This document shows, piece by piece, positions 12,932 to 20,735 of a DNA stretch of 64,000 nt (its first letter is position 1; each line of letters opens with the position of its first letter). Position numbers and translations under genes: made by a program. The stretch covers positions 1,240,001 to 1,304,000 of the forward strand of contig NZ_CP041783.1 in NCBI RefSeq assembly GCF_007567505.1, in the 5' to 3' direction. Below the pieces are notes generated by a model that was not told the DNA's origin, did not search any database, and saw nothing but the letters and a program-made list of their open reading frames with translations. This DNA is from Shewanella donghaensis (GTDB lineage: Bacteria > Pseudomonadota > Gammaproteobacteria > Enterobacterales > Shewanellaceae).

Positions 12932-13483
12932 TTATAAGTCGGCTATATAAGTAGGAACATCAGCGATACTATCTAGTACTATCGTTGCTTCTTTCACTCC
13001 AGCTTCATCAACAACCTTGCCAGTTTTAACTAATATAGCCGTTGGAATACCTGCTGCTTTAGCTGCTCGCATATCATCAGCTTTATCACCAACCATGATT
13101 GACTGACTCATATCGATCTCAAGAAACTCTGCTGCTGAATTCAACATGCCAGGTTTAGGCTTTCTGCAATCACAATCTTGCTTGTAATCACCTAAGCCTT
13201 TTTCTGCGTGATGGGGGCAATAATAGATACCGTCCAATTCAACACCTTTGTCTGCGAAGTTCCAATCCATCCATTCTGTTAAATGATGAAAATCATCTTC
13301 TGAGTACATACCTCGTGCGATACCAGACTGATTAGTCACGACCACAATCATGTATCCCATTTCTTTTAAGGTAAGACAAGCTTCAAACACGCCTTCGACA
13401 TATTCAAAATCATCAACTAAGTGCACATAACCTTTATCAATATTGATAACACCATCACGGTCTAAGAAAACGGCTTTATTCAC
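12932..13483 (-). CDS. gmhB: D-glycero-beta-D-manno-heptose 1,7-bisphosphate 7-phosphatase
   Basis: A 183-residue HAD-superfamily phosphatase that removes the C7 phosphate of heptose bisphosphate during ADP-heptose synthesis for the lipopolysaccharide inner core. HAD motif I is FLDRDGVIN, with nucleophile and acid/base aspartates. Motif II is VVVTNQSGIARG. Motif III/IV includes KPKPGM and MVGDKADD. The GmhB zinc loop is visible as CPHH...DCDC. Length matches the family. The start MNKAVFLDRDG is the usual one. It is cytoplasmic, transcribed alone, and divergent from the GntR regulator. Confidence 0.93.
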   Translation of the reverse strand: MNKAVFLDRDGVINIDKGYVHLVDDFEYVEGVFEACLTLKEMGYMIVVVTNQSGIARGMYSEDDFHHLTEWMDWNFADKGVELDGIYYCPHHAEKGLGDYKQDCDCRKPKPGMLNSAAEFLEIDMSQSIMVGDKADDMRAAKAAGIPTAILVKTGKVVDEAGVKEATIVLDSIADVPTYIADL

Positions 13484-13639
13484 AATTCAACTCCAAAAAT
13501 CTCAATTATTGCAATTATCCCACTACTAGAAAAATTATGCACTCGTATTATAAATCGGAGTTTTTTCCCCTTGAGACTTTATAAAACAGCCAGTAAAGGT
13601 TACCCTTCCGTAGATATTTTGTGACATATATAAGAAGTA

Positions 13640-14311
13640 ATGAGCCAAATTCAACCAATAATTCATAAAACACGTACTCAAGCAGTTGTAGAAGTTTTAC
13701 GTGAGCAAATATTATCTGGCTACATTAAAGCAGGTGAACCACTAAGACAATCTGCGATTGCAGAACAACTCAATGTCAGTCGTATTCCAGTACGAGAAGC
13801 GTTAGTTCAGCTTGAAGCTGAAGGTTTAGTCAAATTTGAACCGCATAAAGGCGCATCTGCTACCATGCTTTCTGTTGAACAGGTCACAGAATTATTTGAG
13901 TTGCGCGTTATGATAGAAACCGATTTATTAGCAAAAGCGATTCCAAATCTAAAGGATGAAGATTTCGACAAGGCAGATAAGGTGCTCGCTCAGCTAGAGT
14001 CAGCCCTAAAGCTAGAGAAATCCGTTGCTACTTGGAGTGAACTAAACACTCAATTTCATACTTGTTTATATGAAGCTGCAAATCGACCTCATACACTTGA
14101 TGTTGTTCATGGTCTCAATAATAACTGTGACCGTTATATTCGTTTGCAGCTATTATTAACTGGTGGTATTCCTACTGCTGAACGGGAACATCGAGAGTTA
14201 TTCGATTTTTGTAAAAAGAAAGATATTCCTAAAGCAACAGCATTGTTAAGCCAACATATTTTACATGCTGCTGATGCCATTAGAAAATTAGTCGCACAAC
14301 AAATTAAGTAG
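13640..14311 (+). CDS. GntR-family transcriptional regulator (FCD-type)
   Basis: A 223-residue regulator. The N-terminal winged helix (about 12-78) has the GntR signature GEPLRQSAIAEQLNVSRIPVREALVQLEAEGLV. The C-terminal helical domain (about 85-215) looks like an FCD ligand domain (FELRVMIETDLL, HTCLYEAANRPH, EHRELFDFCKKKDIPKATALLSQHI). FCD regulators often bind small carboxylates through a metal held by Asp/His residues, and HTCLYEAANRP and EHRE fit that. The FabH-like gene follows 80 bp downstream on the same strand, so it may be the target. The ligand is unknown. Confidence 0.85.
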   Translation: MSQIQPIIHKTRTQAVVEVLREQILSGYIKAGEPLRQSAIAEQLNVSRIPVREALVQLEAEGLVKFEPHKGASATMLSVEQVTELFELRVMIETDLLAKAIPNLKDEDFDKADKVLAQLESALKLEKSVATWSELNTQFHTCLYEAANRPHTLDVVHGLNNNCDRYIRLQLLLTGGIPTAEREHRELFDFCKKKDIPKATALLSQHILHAADAIRKLVAQQIK

Positions 14312-14393
14312 TTTTGAGCCGCCTTATTATCATTAAGCTCATAATGACGTTAATACCAAATTACATTTTAATTTTTATTTGAGAGATAAACAC

Positions 14394-15467
14394 ATGCAGT
14401 ATGCTCACATTACCGGCTGGGGAAAGTGTGTTCCACCAGCAACTCTGACAAACGACGATTTAGCCACTTTTATGGAAACGTCTGATGAGTGGATTAAAAC
14501 GCGAACAGGGATCAGTGAACGACGTATTAGCCATGTTAATACCTCTGAATTAGCAACAGTTGCTGCGCAAAATGCATTAGCAGCTGCAGGAATAGACGGT
14601 AGCGAACTCGATTTAATCATCCTTGCGACAGCAAGCCCAGATACATTGATCCCCAATATCGCATCAACAGTTCAAGCAAATGTTGGCGCAACTTGTGGCG
14701 CATTTGATATCAACGCTGCTTGTAGCGGTTTCTTGTATGGACTCGGGCTAGGCAGTTCAATGATCAAAAGTGGCCAAAACAAGAAAGTCCTTGTGATTGG
14801 TGCTGAACGTTTATCTTTTTATCTAGATTGGTCACGTCGTGAAACAGCAGTATTATTTGGCGATGGTGCAGGTGCAGTTGTCATTGAAGCAAGCGATCAA
14901 CCCGGTGGCGTAATGGGTTACGAATTGAATAATGACCCTGCTGCTCGTGATATTTTAGCATCTGGTTTTGGTACTAAAATGGATCGCTTTGATTCATCTT
15001 CTTTAGACTTCTTCATTCATCTAAATGGCCAGGAAGTATTTAAACGCGCGATACACGGCATGGGTGGACTAAGCACAAAAGTACTTGAGAAATGTAATAT
15101 CAGCAAAGAAGATGTTGATTTTGTTATTCCACATCAAGCTAACGAACGTATTATTGATACCTTAATCAGCCGTATGAAAATTCCGAAAGAAAAAGCTTTC
15201 GTAAACATTGCTAAATACGGTAATACTTCAGCAGCGACGATTCCAATTGCTATTTGTGATGCGCTTGAGCAAGGCAAATTGAAATCAGGTCAGACCGTTT
15301 TATCGTGTGCATTTGGCGCAGGCTTAACGTCAGCAGCGCTTTTATTGAAATGGGGCGAACGCACCACACCAATAAATCCACCTACAGCTGAACTTCCACC
15401 ATGTGAAGTAACAGCATTAGAACTCATAAAGCCAGCTGTTGATTTTTTTATGAATAAATCAAAATAG
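14394..15467 (+). CDS. 3-oxoacyl-ACP synthase III (FabH-like)
   Basis: A 357-residue thiolase-fold condensing enzyme of the FabH type, expected to condense an acyl-CoA with malonyl-ACP. Catalytic Cys is at about 110 (NAACSGFLYG), His at about 247 (IPHQAN) and Asn at about 277 (KYGNTSAATIP), so the triad is complete. GDGAGAVV and the glycine-rich CAFGAG end are present. After the usual FabH end (LLLKWG) there is an extra tail of about 30 residues. ATG at 14394 follows GAGAG; a TTG at 14379 is in frame but less likely. It stands apart from any fab cluster, next to a GntR regulator, so it may be a second, substrate-specific paralogue rather than the housekeeping enzyme. Confidence 0.82.
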   Translation: MQYAHITGWGKCVPPATLTNDDLATFMETSDEWIKTRTGISERRISHVNTSELATVAAQNALAAAGIDGSELDLIILATASPDTLIPNIASTVQANVGATCGAFDINAACSGFLYGLGLGSSMIKSGQNKKVLVIGAERLSFYLDWSRRETAVLFGDGAGAVVIEASDQPGGVMGYELNNDPAARDILASGFGTKMDRFDSSSLDFFIHLNGQEVFKRAIHGMGGLSTKVLEKCNISKEDVDFVIPHQANERIIDTLISRMKIPKEKAFVNIAKYGNTSAATIPIAICDALEQGKLKSGQTVLSCAFGAGLTSAALLLKWGERTTPINPPTAELPPCEVTALELIKPAVDFFMNKSK

Positions 15468-15481
15468 CCATATTGCTTAAT

Positions 15482-15509
15482 AAAAAAACCAGCCTCGAGC
15501 TGGTTTTTT
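15482..15509. terminator. terminator after the FabH-like gene
   Basis: Hairpin AAAACCAGC / GCTGGTTTT flanked by A- and T-runs, so it works on both strands. It lies between the convergent FabH-like and exonuclease genes. Confidence 0.85.
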
Positions 15510-15543
15510 GCTTTCTGCAAATCCACTTTTAAAAATTCATTGA

Positions 15544-16233
15544 TCAAATACTTATAAATTCTGTCGCTTTCATTTTGTTACTATCCCCAATTGATGATAA
15601 TTGAGCCAGAAATAACTCTGCACACGCAAGCGCATCCGTTAACGCATCGTGTCCACAATAGGTTGGCAACCCGTATCGATTCCTACATGCATCAAGTCGT
15701 AAACTTCCCTCTTGAATTACGTCATGTTGCCTAAGTAAACGCTGCTTTTCTAACATCAAGGTATCGATATAAGGCAGCTTAATTTGTCTGTTATATATCT
15801 TATTCAAATGGCTCTGGATAAAGCCAATATCCATTGGAGCGTGGTGTGCTAGAAGAATAGCACCTTGTGTTTCAACTAAGAGCCATTCCATAGCCTGTGT
15901 AAGGTTTATGGCATCAGTTAAGCTGTGATCTACAATGCCGTGAACGGCAGCACTCTGGCCGACACTGCCATCAATCGCTATCATCACTTGTTTTGCTTTT
16001 GATAACGGTATTTCACCTTTAACAATCGGAACGATACCAATACTGATAATTTGGTCATGATGTGGATTAAGCCCTGTCATTTCCAAATCTATCGCCATAA
16101 TTGGAGTATCGATGATGGTTTGACTTAAGTGTTTTAAAAGATGGTGTTGGTAAGCCGATAACTCATCTTGCTGGCCAAGCATATCCATCATTAATTGCGC
16201 TTTTAGCCATAATTCATTCACAGATGTAATCAC
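15544..16233 (-). CDS. DEDDh 3'-5' exonuclease, DNA polymerase III epsilon-like
   Basis: A 229-residue exonuclease. Exo I motif is AIDLEMTGLNP (Asp-x-Glu), Exo II contains LLAHHAPMDIGFI, and the DEDDh Exo III region is CGHDALTDALACAELF. It is not the replicative DnaQ, because it lacks that protein's usual sequence and sits beside a CBS/DUF294 gene. In Shewanella and Vibrio such exonucleases are commonly found next to the CBS/DUF294 protein and the DUF4212/symporter pair. The GTG at 16233 overlaps a GGAG sequence; a GTG four codons later is also possible. The substrate and the reason for this linkage are unknown. Confidence 0.85.
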   Translation of the reverse strand: MITSVNELWLKAQLMMDMLGQQDELSAYQHHLLKHLSQTIIDTPIMAIDLEMTGLNPHHDQIISIGIVPIVKGEIPLSKAKQVMIAIDGSVGQSAAVHGIVDHSLTDAINLTQAMEWLLVETQGAILLAHHAPMDIGFIQSHLNKIYNRQIKLPYIDTLMLEKQRLLRQHDVIQEGSLRLDACRNRYGLPTYCGHDALTDALACAELFLAQLSSIGDSNKMKATEFISI

Positions 16234-16303
16234 TCCAATTGATGTTGACCATTTTGCACATCAAACTAATAACTCAATCCTATAACTCATTCTGATGTTT
16301 ATT

Positions 16304-18154
16304 TTAATAGCTGCGCATAAACTTCATTCGTAAACCTGATTGCGCATCATGAACAACCTTAAAAGCATCTCTTAACTGATGACGTAATAATGATGACATT
16401 TGTTGAGGCTTAAGATAATTAGTCACAGATAGTTGATGAGTATATTGCTCACCTTGATTCGATAATCGCATATGTGCAATAAACTCGAGTGCATCAGCAA
16501 GATTAAGCGCATCTTTACGATTAATGATGTTGGCCTCCATTAACGCTCGAATTCTTTTGGGGGTATTAACTTCAGTTATCCCCGCGCTTAAGGCATAGAC
16601 TCTGGCAATATCATTAATAAGTGCGACCCCTTTATGCTTTAAATCCATGCCTTTAACTTCACTGCCATCACGCTCTAAGACAAACTTTCTAAAAAAACCT
16701 AACGGTGGTGTTTCAACCAATGAGTTACCCGCCATACCCGCTAAGAAAATATCATTATCTTTGGTATTCGATAAAACATGTTGTTGTAACTGATCAAACA
16801 AATTTTGTGGACCGTAAACGGCTCTCATATCAAAGAAAATGCTGGCATGCATTAATGCTTTGGGCTCTGGTGATAACACCCACTTCTCGAAGTGTTGTTG
16901 CCACTGTGATAACGACAAACGCCATTTAGGGTTTTGAGCCATAATATCGCCAGGGCAATAAATATATCCGCATTGATCTAAGCCTTTACACACCGCATGG
17001 GTTAATGCGTCAAAATAGCCTTTTGCATGAGCATCTGGTTCATGAGCAAGTAGCAATCCATTATCTTGATCTGAACAGGCGGCTTGATCTTGTCGCCCTT
17101 GAGATCCAAATGCCAACCAACAGAAAGCCATTGGTGCTTCACCAAGGATTTTTTGGTTTAAGATGATTAACCTTCGCGTTAAGGCATCGGTAACAGAAGT
17201 AAGCACCCGACCCACTTCTTCAGCTCGAGCATCGGCACTAATGAGGTTCTGTAACAATATAGGGATTTGTTTACTAACATTAATCAAACTATCAATGTCA
17301 GTTTGACGTTCAATTTCACCAATAAGTAATAAGGGTTGTGAACTTTGTCCACGCAAGATGTCTGTGCTGGTTAAGATCCCCACGACTTTCTCTTGATCCA
17401 TGATGGGTAAATGATGAATGCCGTGTTCACTCATTAACAACATCGCTTCGAATACTAAGGCATTTGCATCGAGTTTGGTTGGATTGGCAGTCATTGCTTG
17501 ATGCACGGGTAATGTGCCATCAAAGCCCTCAGCCAAAACCCGATTACGAAGATCTCTATCAGTAAGAATGCCGATTAATTGTTGGTTATCAATCACCAAA
17601 ACTGAAGACACCCTGACATCACGCATTTGCTTTGCAGCCTCATTAACGGTGGCATTACAATTGATAGTTAATGGGTTTGCTGACATTAGACTATTAACAC
17701 GATTAGTCGTGGTTAACTCTTTGGCTTTAAACCGAGCTTGGTGACGCATTCGTCTGGCAAATGCGCGATTAAAAAAACGATCAAACACCCTACTTTCACT
17801 ACGCAAGAAATCGAAGGTTTCAGGATCTAAATGATAGACTAAACTGTCTTCTAGAATTTTGACTTGATTACTGACCTTCTCTCCAGAAAGTAAAGATGGG
17901 AAACCAAAGTAATCACCCTCACCTAGCCTATCGAGTAACTCACCTTGATCATCTCTAACTTCAAATGCACCAGATCGTACGATATAAAGCTGAGGATGGG
18001 ATTCATCCAATGGCACTACAACAGAAGCTTTACTGTAATAACCGATAGAGAGTTTTTTACAACAACGCAATAAGTCGTCATCCGACAAGCTGTTAAATGG
18101 GACTAACTCTTGGATGAATTGCACGATTGGTTGAAGTTCACTGGCATCTTTCAT
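16304..18154 (-). CDS. cyclic-nucleotide-binding/CBS/DUF294 nucleotidyltransferase-like signalling protein
   Basis: A 616-residue cytoplasmic multidomain protein. Order: cNMP-binding fold (about 15-135, LDRLGEGDYFGFPSLL), two CBS domains (about 155-275, VIDNQQLIGILTDRDLRNR and GIHHLPIMDQEKVVGILTSTDIL), then a DUF294 nucleotidyltransferase domain with GSQGRQDQAACSDQDNGLLL (Gly-Ser plus Asp-x-Asp-type metal residues) and its C-terminal domain. CBS pairs usually bind adenine nucleotides. The combination suggests an energy- or cAMP-responsive enzyme that modifies a partner, possibly the symporter encoded upstream, by analogy with GlnD-like transferases. That last step is inference. It is 70 bp upstream of the exonuclease gene, likely in the same operon. 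Confidence 0.85.
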   Translation of the reverse strand: MKDASELQPIVQFIQELVPFNSLSDDDLLRCCKKLSIGYYSKASVVVPLDESHPQLYIVRSGAFEVRDDQGELLDRLGEGDYFGFPSLLSGEKVSNQVKILEDSLVYHLDPETFDFLRSESRVFDRFFNRAFARRMRHQARFKAKELTTTNRVNSLMSANPLTINCNATVNEAAKQMRDVRVSSVLVIDNQQLIGILTDRDLRNRVLAEGFDGTLPVHQAMTANPTKLDANALVFEAMLLMSEHGIHHLPIMDQEKVVGILTSTDILRGQSSQPLLLIGEIERQTDIDSLINVSKQIPILLQNLISADARAEEVGRVLTSVTDALTRRLIILNQKILGEAPMAFCWLAFGSQGRQDQAACSDQDNGLLLAHEPDAHAKGYFDALTHAVCKGLDQCGYIYCPGDIMAQNPKWRLSLSQWQQHFEKWVLSPEPKALMHASIFFDMRAVYGPQNLFDQLQQHVLSNTKDNDIFLAGMAGNSLVETPPLGFFRKFVLERDGSEVKGMDLKHKGVALINDIARVYALSAGITEVNTPKRIRALMEANIINRKDALNLADALEFIAHMRLSNQGEQYTHQLSVTNYLKPQQMSSLLRHQLRDAFKVVHDAQSGLRMKFMRSY

Positions 18155-18291
18155 AATTAGCCTCTGCTGCCAAATAGCCTAAAACTTAGCTTGGTAAGCA
18201 TCTTATTGTATTTAGATAATAAAACTATACTCAGTAATGGTCAGCTGTGCTATTCGACTAATGGCGATAGGTTGACTAAGACATTTAAAAC

Positions 18292-18316
18292 AAAAAAAGC
18301 GCCGAAGCGCTTTTTT
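18292..18316 (-). terminator. terminator after the symporter gene
   Basis: Hairpin AGCGC-CGAA-GCGCT with A/T runs on both sides, between the symporter and the CBS/DUF294 gene. It may reduce read-through, giving more transporter than regulator. Confidence 0.8.
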
Positions 18317-18350
18317 AACCTGATGAGTTAATCACTCATTACTTTTTCAA

Positions 18351-20069
18351 CTAATGATCTTGAGCTTCACCCGACCCTTTAGGGAAACGAATTGACTCAA
18401 CCATTGCCACAATCTCATCGGGTATAGGCTTAGTGACTTTGGTTACAGCAAATGCAACACCAAAGTTAATCATCATACCGAGCATACCGATACCTTCTGG
18501 AGAAATCCCCATGAACCAATGGTCACTGTTGTTATCTGCAGGATTAAGGAACTTAAAGTACATAATATAACTAGCACTAAACAGTAGACCTATTACCATT
18601 CCAGATATTGCGCCTTCTTTATTCACTGTCTTAGAGAAGATGCCCATGATGATAGCTGGGAACAATGAAGATGCAGCTAAACCAAATGCAATTGCGACGA
18701 CCGCGGCTACAAAACCAGGTGGATTAATACCAAAGTACCCCGCCATAACAATACCTAATGCAGCTGCAATTCGAGCATACATAAGCTCTTTTTTATCAGA
18801 GATATCTGGCATTAAGTTCTTCTTCAACAAGTCATGTGATACTGACGTTGAAATAACGAGTAACAGACCAGCTGAAGTTGAAAGCGCAGCAGCAAGACCA
18901 CCTGCAGCAACTAATGCAATAACCCATGCTGGTAATGAAGCAATTTCAGGTGTCGCAAGTACCATGATATCGCGGTCAATACTCATTTCATTGGTTTCGC
19001 CTTTGGCATAGTAAATATTGCCGTCGCCGTTTTTATCATCCCACTTAATTAAGCCTGTTTTCTCCCAGTTTTTAATCCAATCTGGCGCAGCTTCATATGC
19101 CACACCGGTTTTATCTGGTCCGTTAATCGTTTCAATCATATTCACACGAGAAAACGCTGATAAAGCTGGAATGGTTGTATACATAATTGCGATGAATACT
19201 AATGCCCAACCCGCAGATATACGTGCGTCTTTTACTCTAGGTACAGTAAAGAAACGAACGATGACATGTGGTAAACCTGCTGTACCAAACATCAATGCAC
19301 CTGTGATAAAGAACACATCAATCATGCTCTTCGAGCCTTCAGTATATTGGGAGAAGCCGAGTTCTGCAGATAATCCATCGAGCTTATCGAGTAAATAAAC
19401 CCCTGTTCCATTACCTGCTGCATCAACTAACTCAGCACCAAAACCAATTTGAGGAAGAATATGACCTGTCATCATCACTGAGATGAAAATAGCTGGCACC
19501 ATGAAAGCGAAGATAAGCACACAGTACTGAGCAACTTGCGTATAGGTAATCCCCTTCATTCCGCCTAATACCGCATAGAAGAACACCACTCCCATGCCTA
19601 TATAGACCCCGGTTTCGACATCAACCTCGAGGAAGCGTGAGAATACAACACCTACACCACGCATTTGGCCGGCAATATAAGTGAAACAGATGAAAATGGC
19701 ACAGACTACCGCAACCGTACGTGCGGCTTGCGAGTAATAGCGGTCACCAATAAAGTCAGGTACAGTGAACTTACCAAACTTACGAAGGTAAGGAGCCATA
19801 CATAGCGCTAGCAGAACATAACCCCCCGTCCAACCCATTAGATAAACCGAACCGTCATAACCTGTAAATGACACGATACCTGCAAGAGAAATAAATGATG
19901 CCGCTGACATCCAGTCTGCTGCAGTTGCCATACCATTCATAACAGGGTGAACACCGCCACCAGCAACATAGAACTCTTTAGTTGAACCTGCACGAGACCA
20001 AATGGCGATCCCGATATATAGGGCAAACGTAAAACCTACAATGAGATACGTTAAAGTTTGAACATCCAT
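18351..20069 (-). CDS. sodium:solute symporter, large subunit (VC_2705-type, ActP-like)
   Basis: A 572-residue inner-membrane transporter of the SSS family with about 13 hydrophobic segments. AGGGVHPVMNGMATAADWMSAASFISLAG and the AALSTSAGLLLVISTSVSHDLL stretch are typical of the acetate permease ActP branch. Carboxylates such as acetate, lactate or pyruvate are the likely substrates, but the substrate cannot be fixed from sequence. A hydrophilic insertion around residues 320-365 contains DKNGDGNI, which looks like an EF-hand calcium loop. It begins 10 bp after the small DUF4212 gene. Such two-gene pairs are treated as a large and small subunit of one transporter. Confidence 0.88.
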   Translation of the reverse strand: MDVQTLTYLIVGFTFALYIGIAIWSRAGSTKEFYVAGGGVHPVMNGMATAADWMSAASFISLAGIVSFTGYDGSVYLMGWTGGYVLLALCMAPYLRKFGKFTVPDFIGDRYYSQAARTVAVVCAIFICFTYIAGQMRGVGVVFSRFLEVDVETGVYIGMGVVFFYAVLGGMKGITYTQVAQYCVLIFAFMVPAIFISVMMTGHILPQIGFGAELVDAAGNGTGVYLLDKLDGLSAELGFSQYTEGSKSMIDVFFITGALMFGTAGLPHVIVRFFTVPRVKDARISAGWALVFIAIMYTTIPALSAFSRVNMIETINGPDKTGVAYEAAPDWIKNWEKTGLIKWDDKNGDGNIYYAKGETNEMSIDRDIMVLATPEIASLPAWVIALVAAGGLAAALSTSAGLLLVISTSVSHDLLKKNLMPDISDKKELMYARIAAALGIVMAGYFGINPPGFVAAVVAIAFGLAASSLFPAIIMGIFSKTVNKEGAISGMVIGLLFSASYIMYFKFLNPADNNSDHWFMGISPEGIGMLGMMINFGVAFAVTKVTKPIPDEIVAMVESIRFPKGSGEAQDH

Positions 20070-20079
20070 GATTTATTCC

Positions 20080-20346
20080 TTAATCTTCGTGTACGTTATA
20101 TTTTTTATCTAAAGCATTCGCTTTCGCTACATACACAAAAATCAGTGCAACAAACACATACATGGCACCTTGTTGTGCAAACCAGAACCCCAATTTGAAG
20201 CCCATAAAGTGAATTTCATTTAAAACATCTACCAGTAAAATACCGCAGCCAAATGAAACAGCAGCCCAAATTACTAATAATTTCATTACTAAGCGTAAAT
20301 TTTCACGCCAGTACCCGTTTGCCTTGTCTTGGTTTTCAAAAGCCAT
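20080..20346 (-). CDS. DUF4212 protein, small subunit of sodium:solute symporter
   Basis: An 88-residue protein with two transmembrane helices (about 22-42 and 55-75). The motif YWRENLRLVMKLLVIWAAVSFG and GFWFAQQGAMYVFV are typical of DUF4212, the family always found before VC_2705-type symporters. It is the first gene of the operon. Confidence 0.92.
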   Translation of the reverse strand: MAFENQDKANGYWRENLRLVMKLLVIWAAVSFGCGILLVDVLNEIHFMGFKLGFWFAQQGAMYVFVALIFVYVAKANALDKKYNVHED

Positions 20347-20735
20347 AGCGACTCCCCTGTGCTAATTATTTTAAAGTCGATAGTTAATCTAACAACTCAA
20401 AATGTGACGGCAATCACGACCTTAGTCTAATTAATCACCTAAAAAAACCTATGAAATTTCATTATTCCATTGAAATACATAAGCTTAATAACAAAACCAC
20501 AACAACTTAAGTCAGGTATCAAACAGCTTGAATGTAGACCAAGGTCGAACAGAGAAAGTAGAAAATACAAGCATAGACAAAAATAAACGGATATTTAAAG
20601 CGAGAATGGAAACTCATATTTAAGCCGAGAAATGAGATTAATATTGAAAAAGTTATCAGACTGATGATTAAACTTGAGTTAAGCCCTTGGCGAGTATAAA
20701 ATTTTAAACAACATAAAAATAATATTGGTGTTCGT
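20347..20735. other. intergenic region between symporter and diguanylate cyclase operons
   Basis: About 390 bp of A/T-rich DNA between divergent genes. Both promoters should lie here. A 78-residue hydrophobic reading frame on the minus strand is present but not supported (see rejected items). No riboswitch or hairpin was recognised. Confidence 0.4.
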
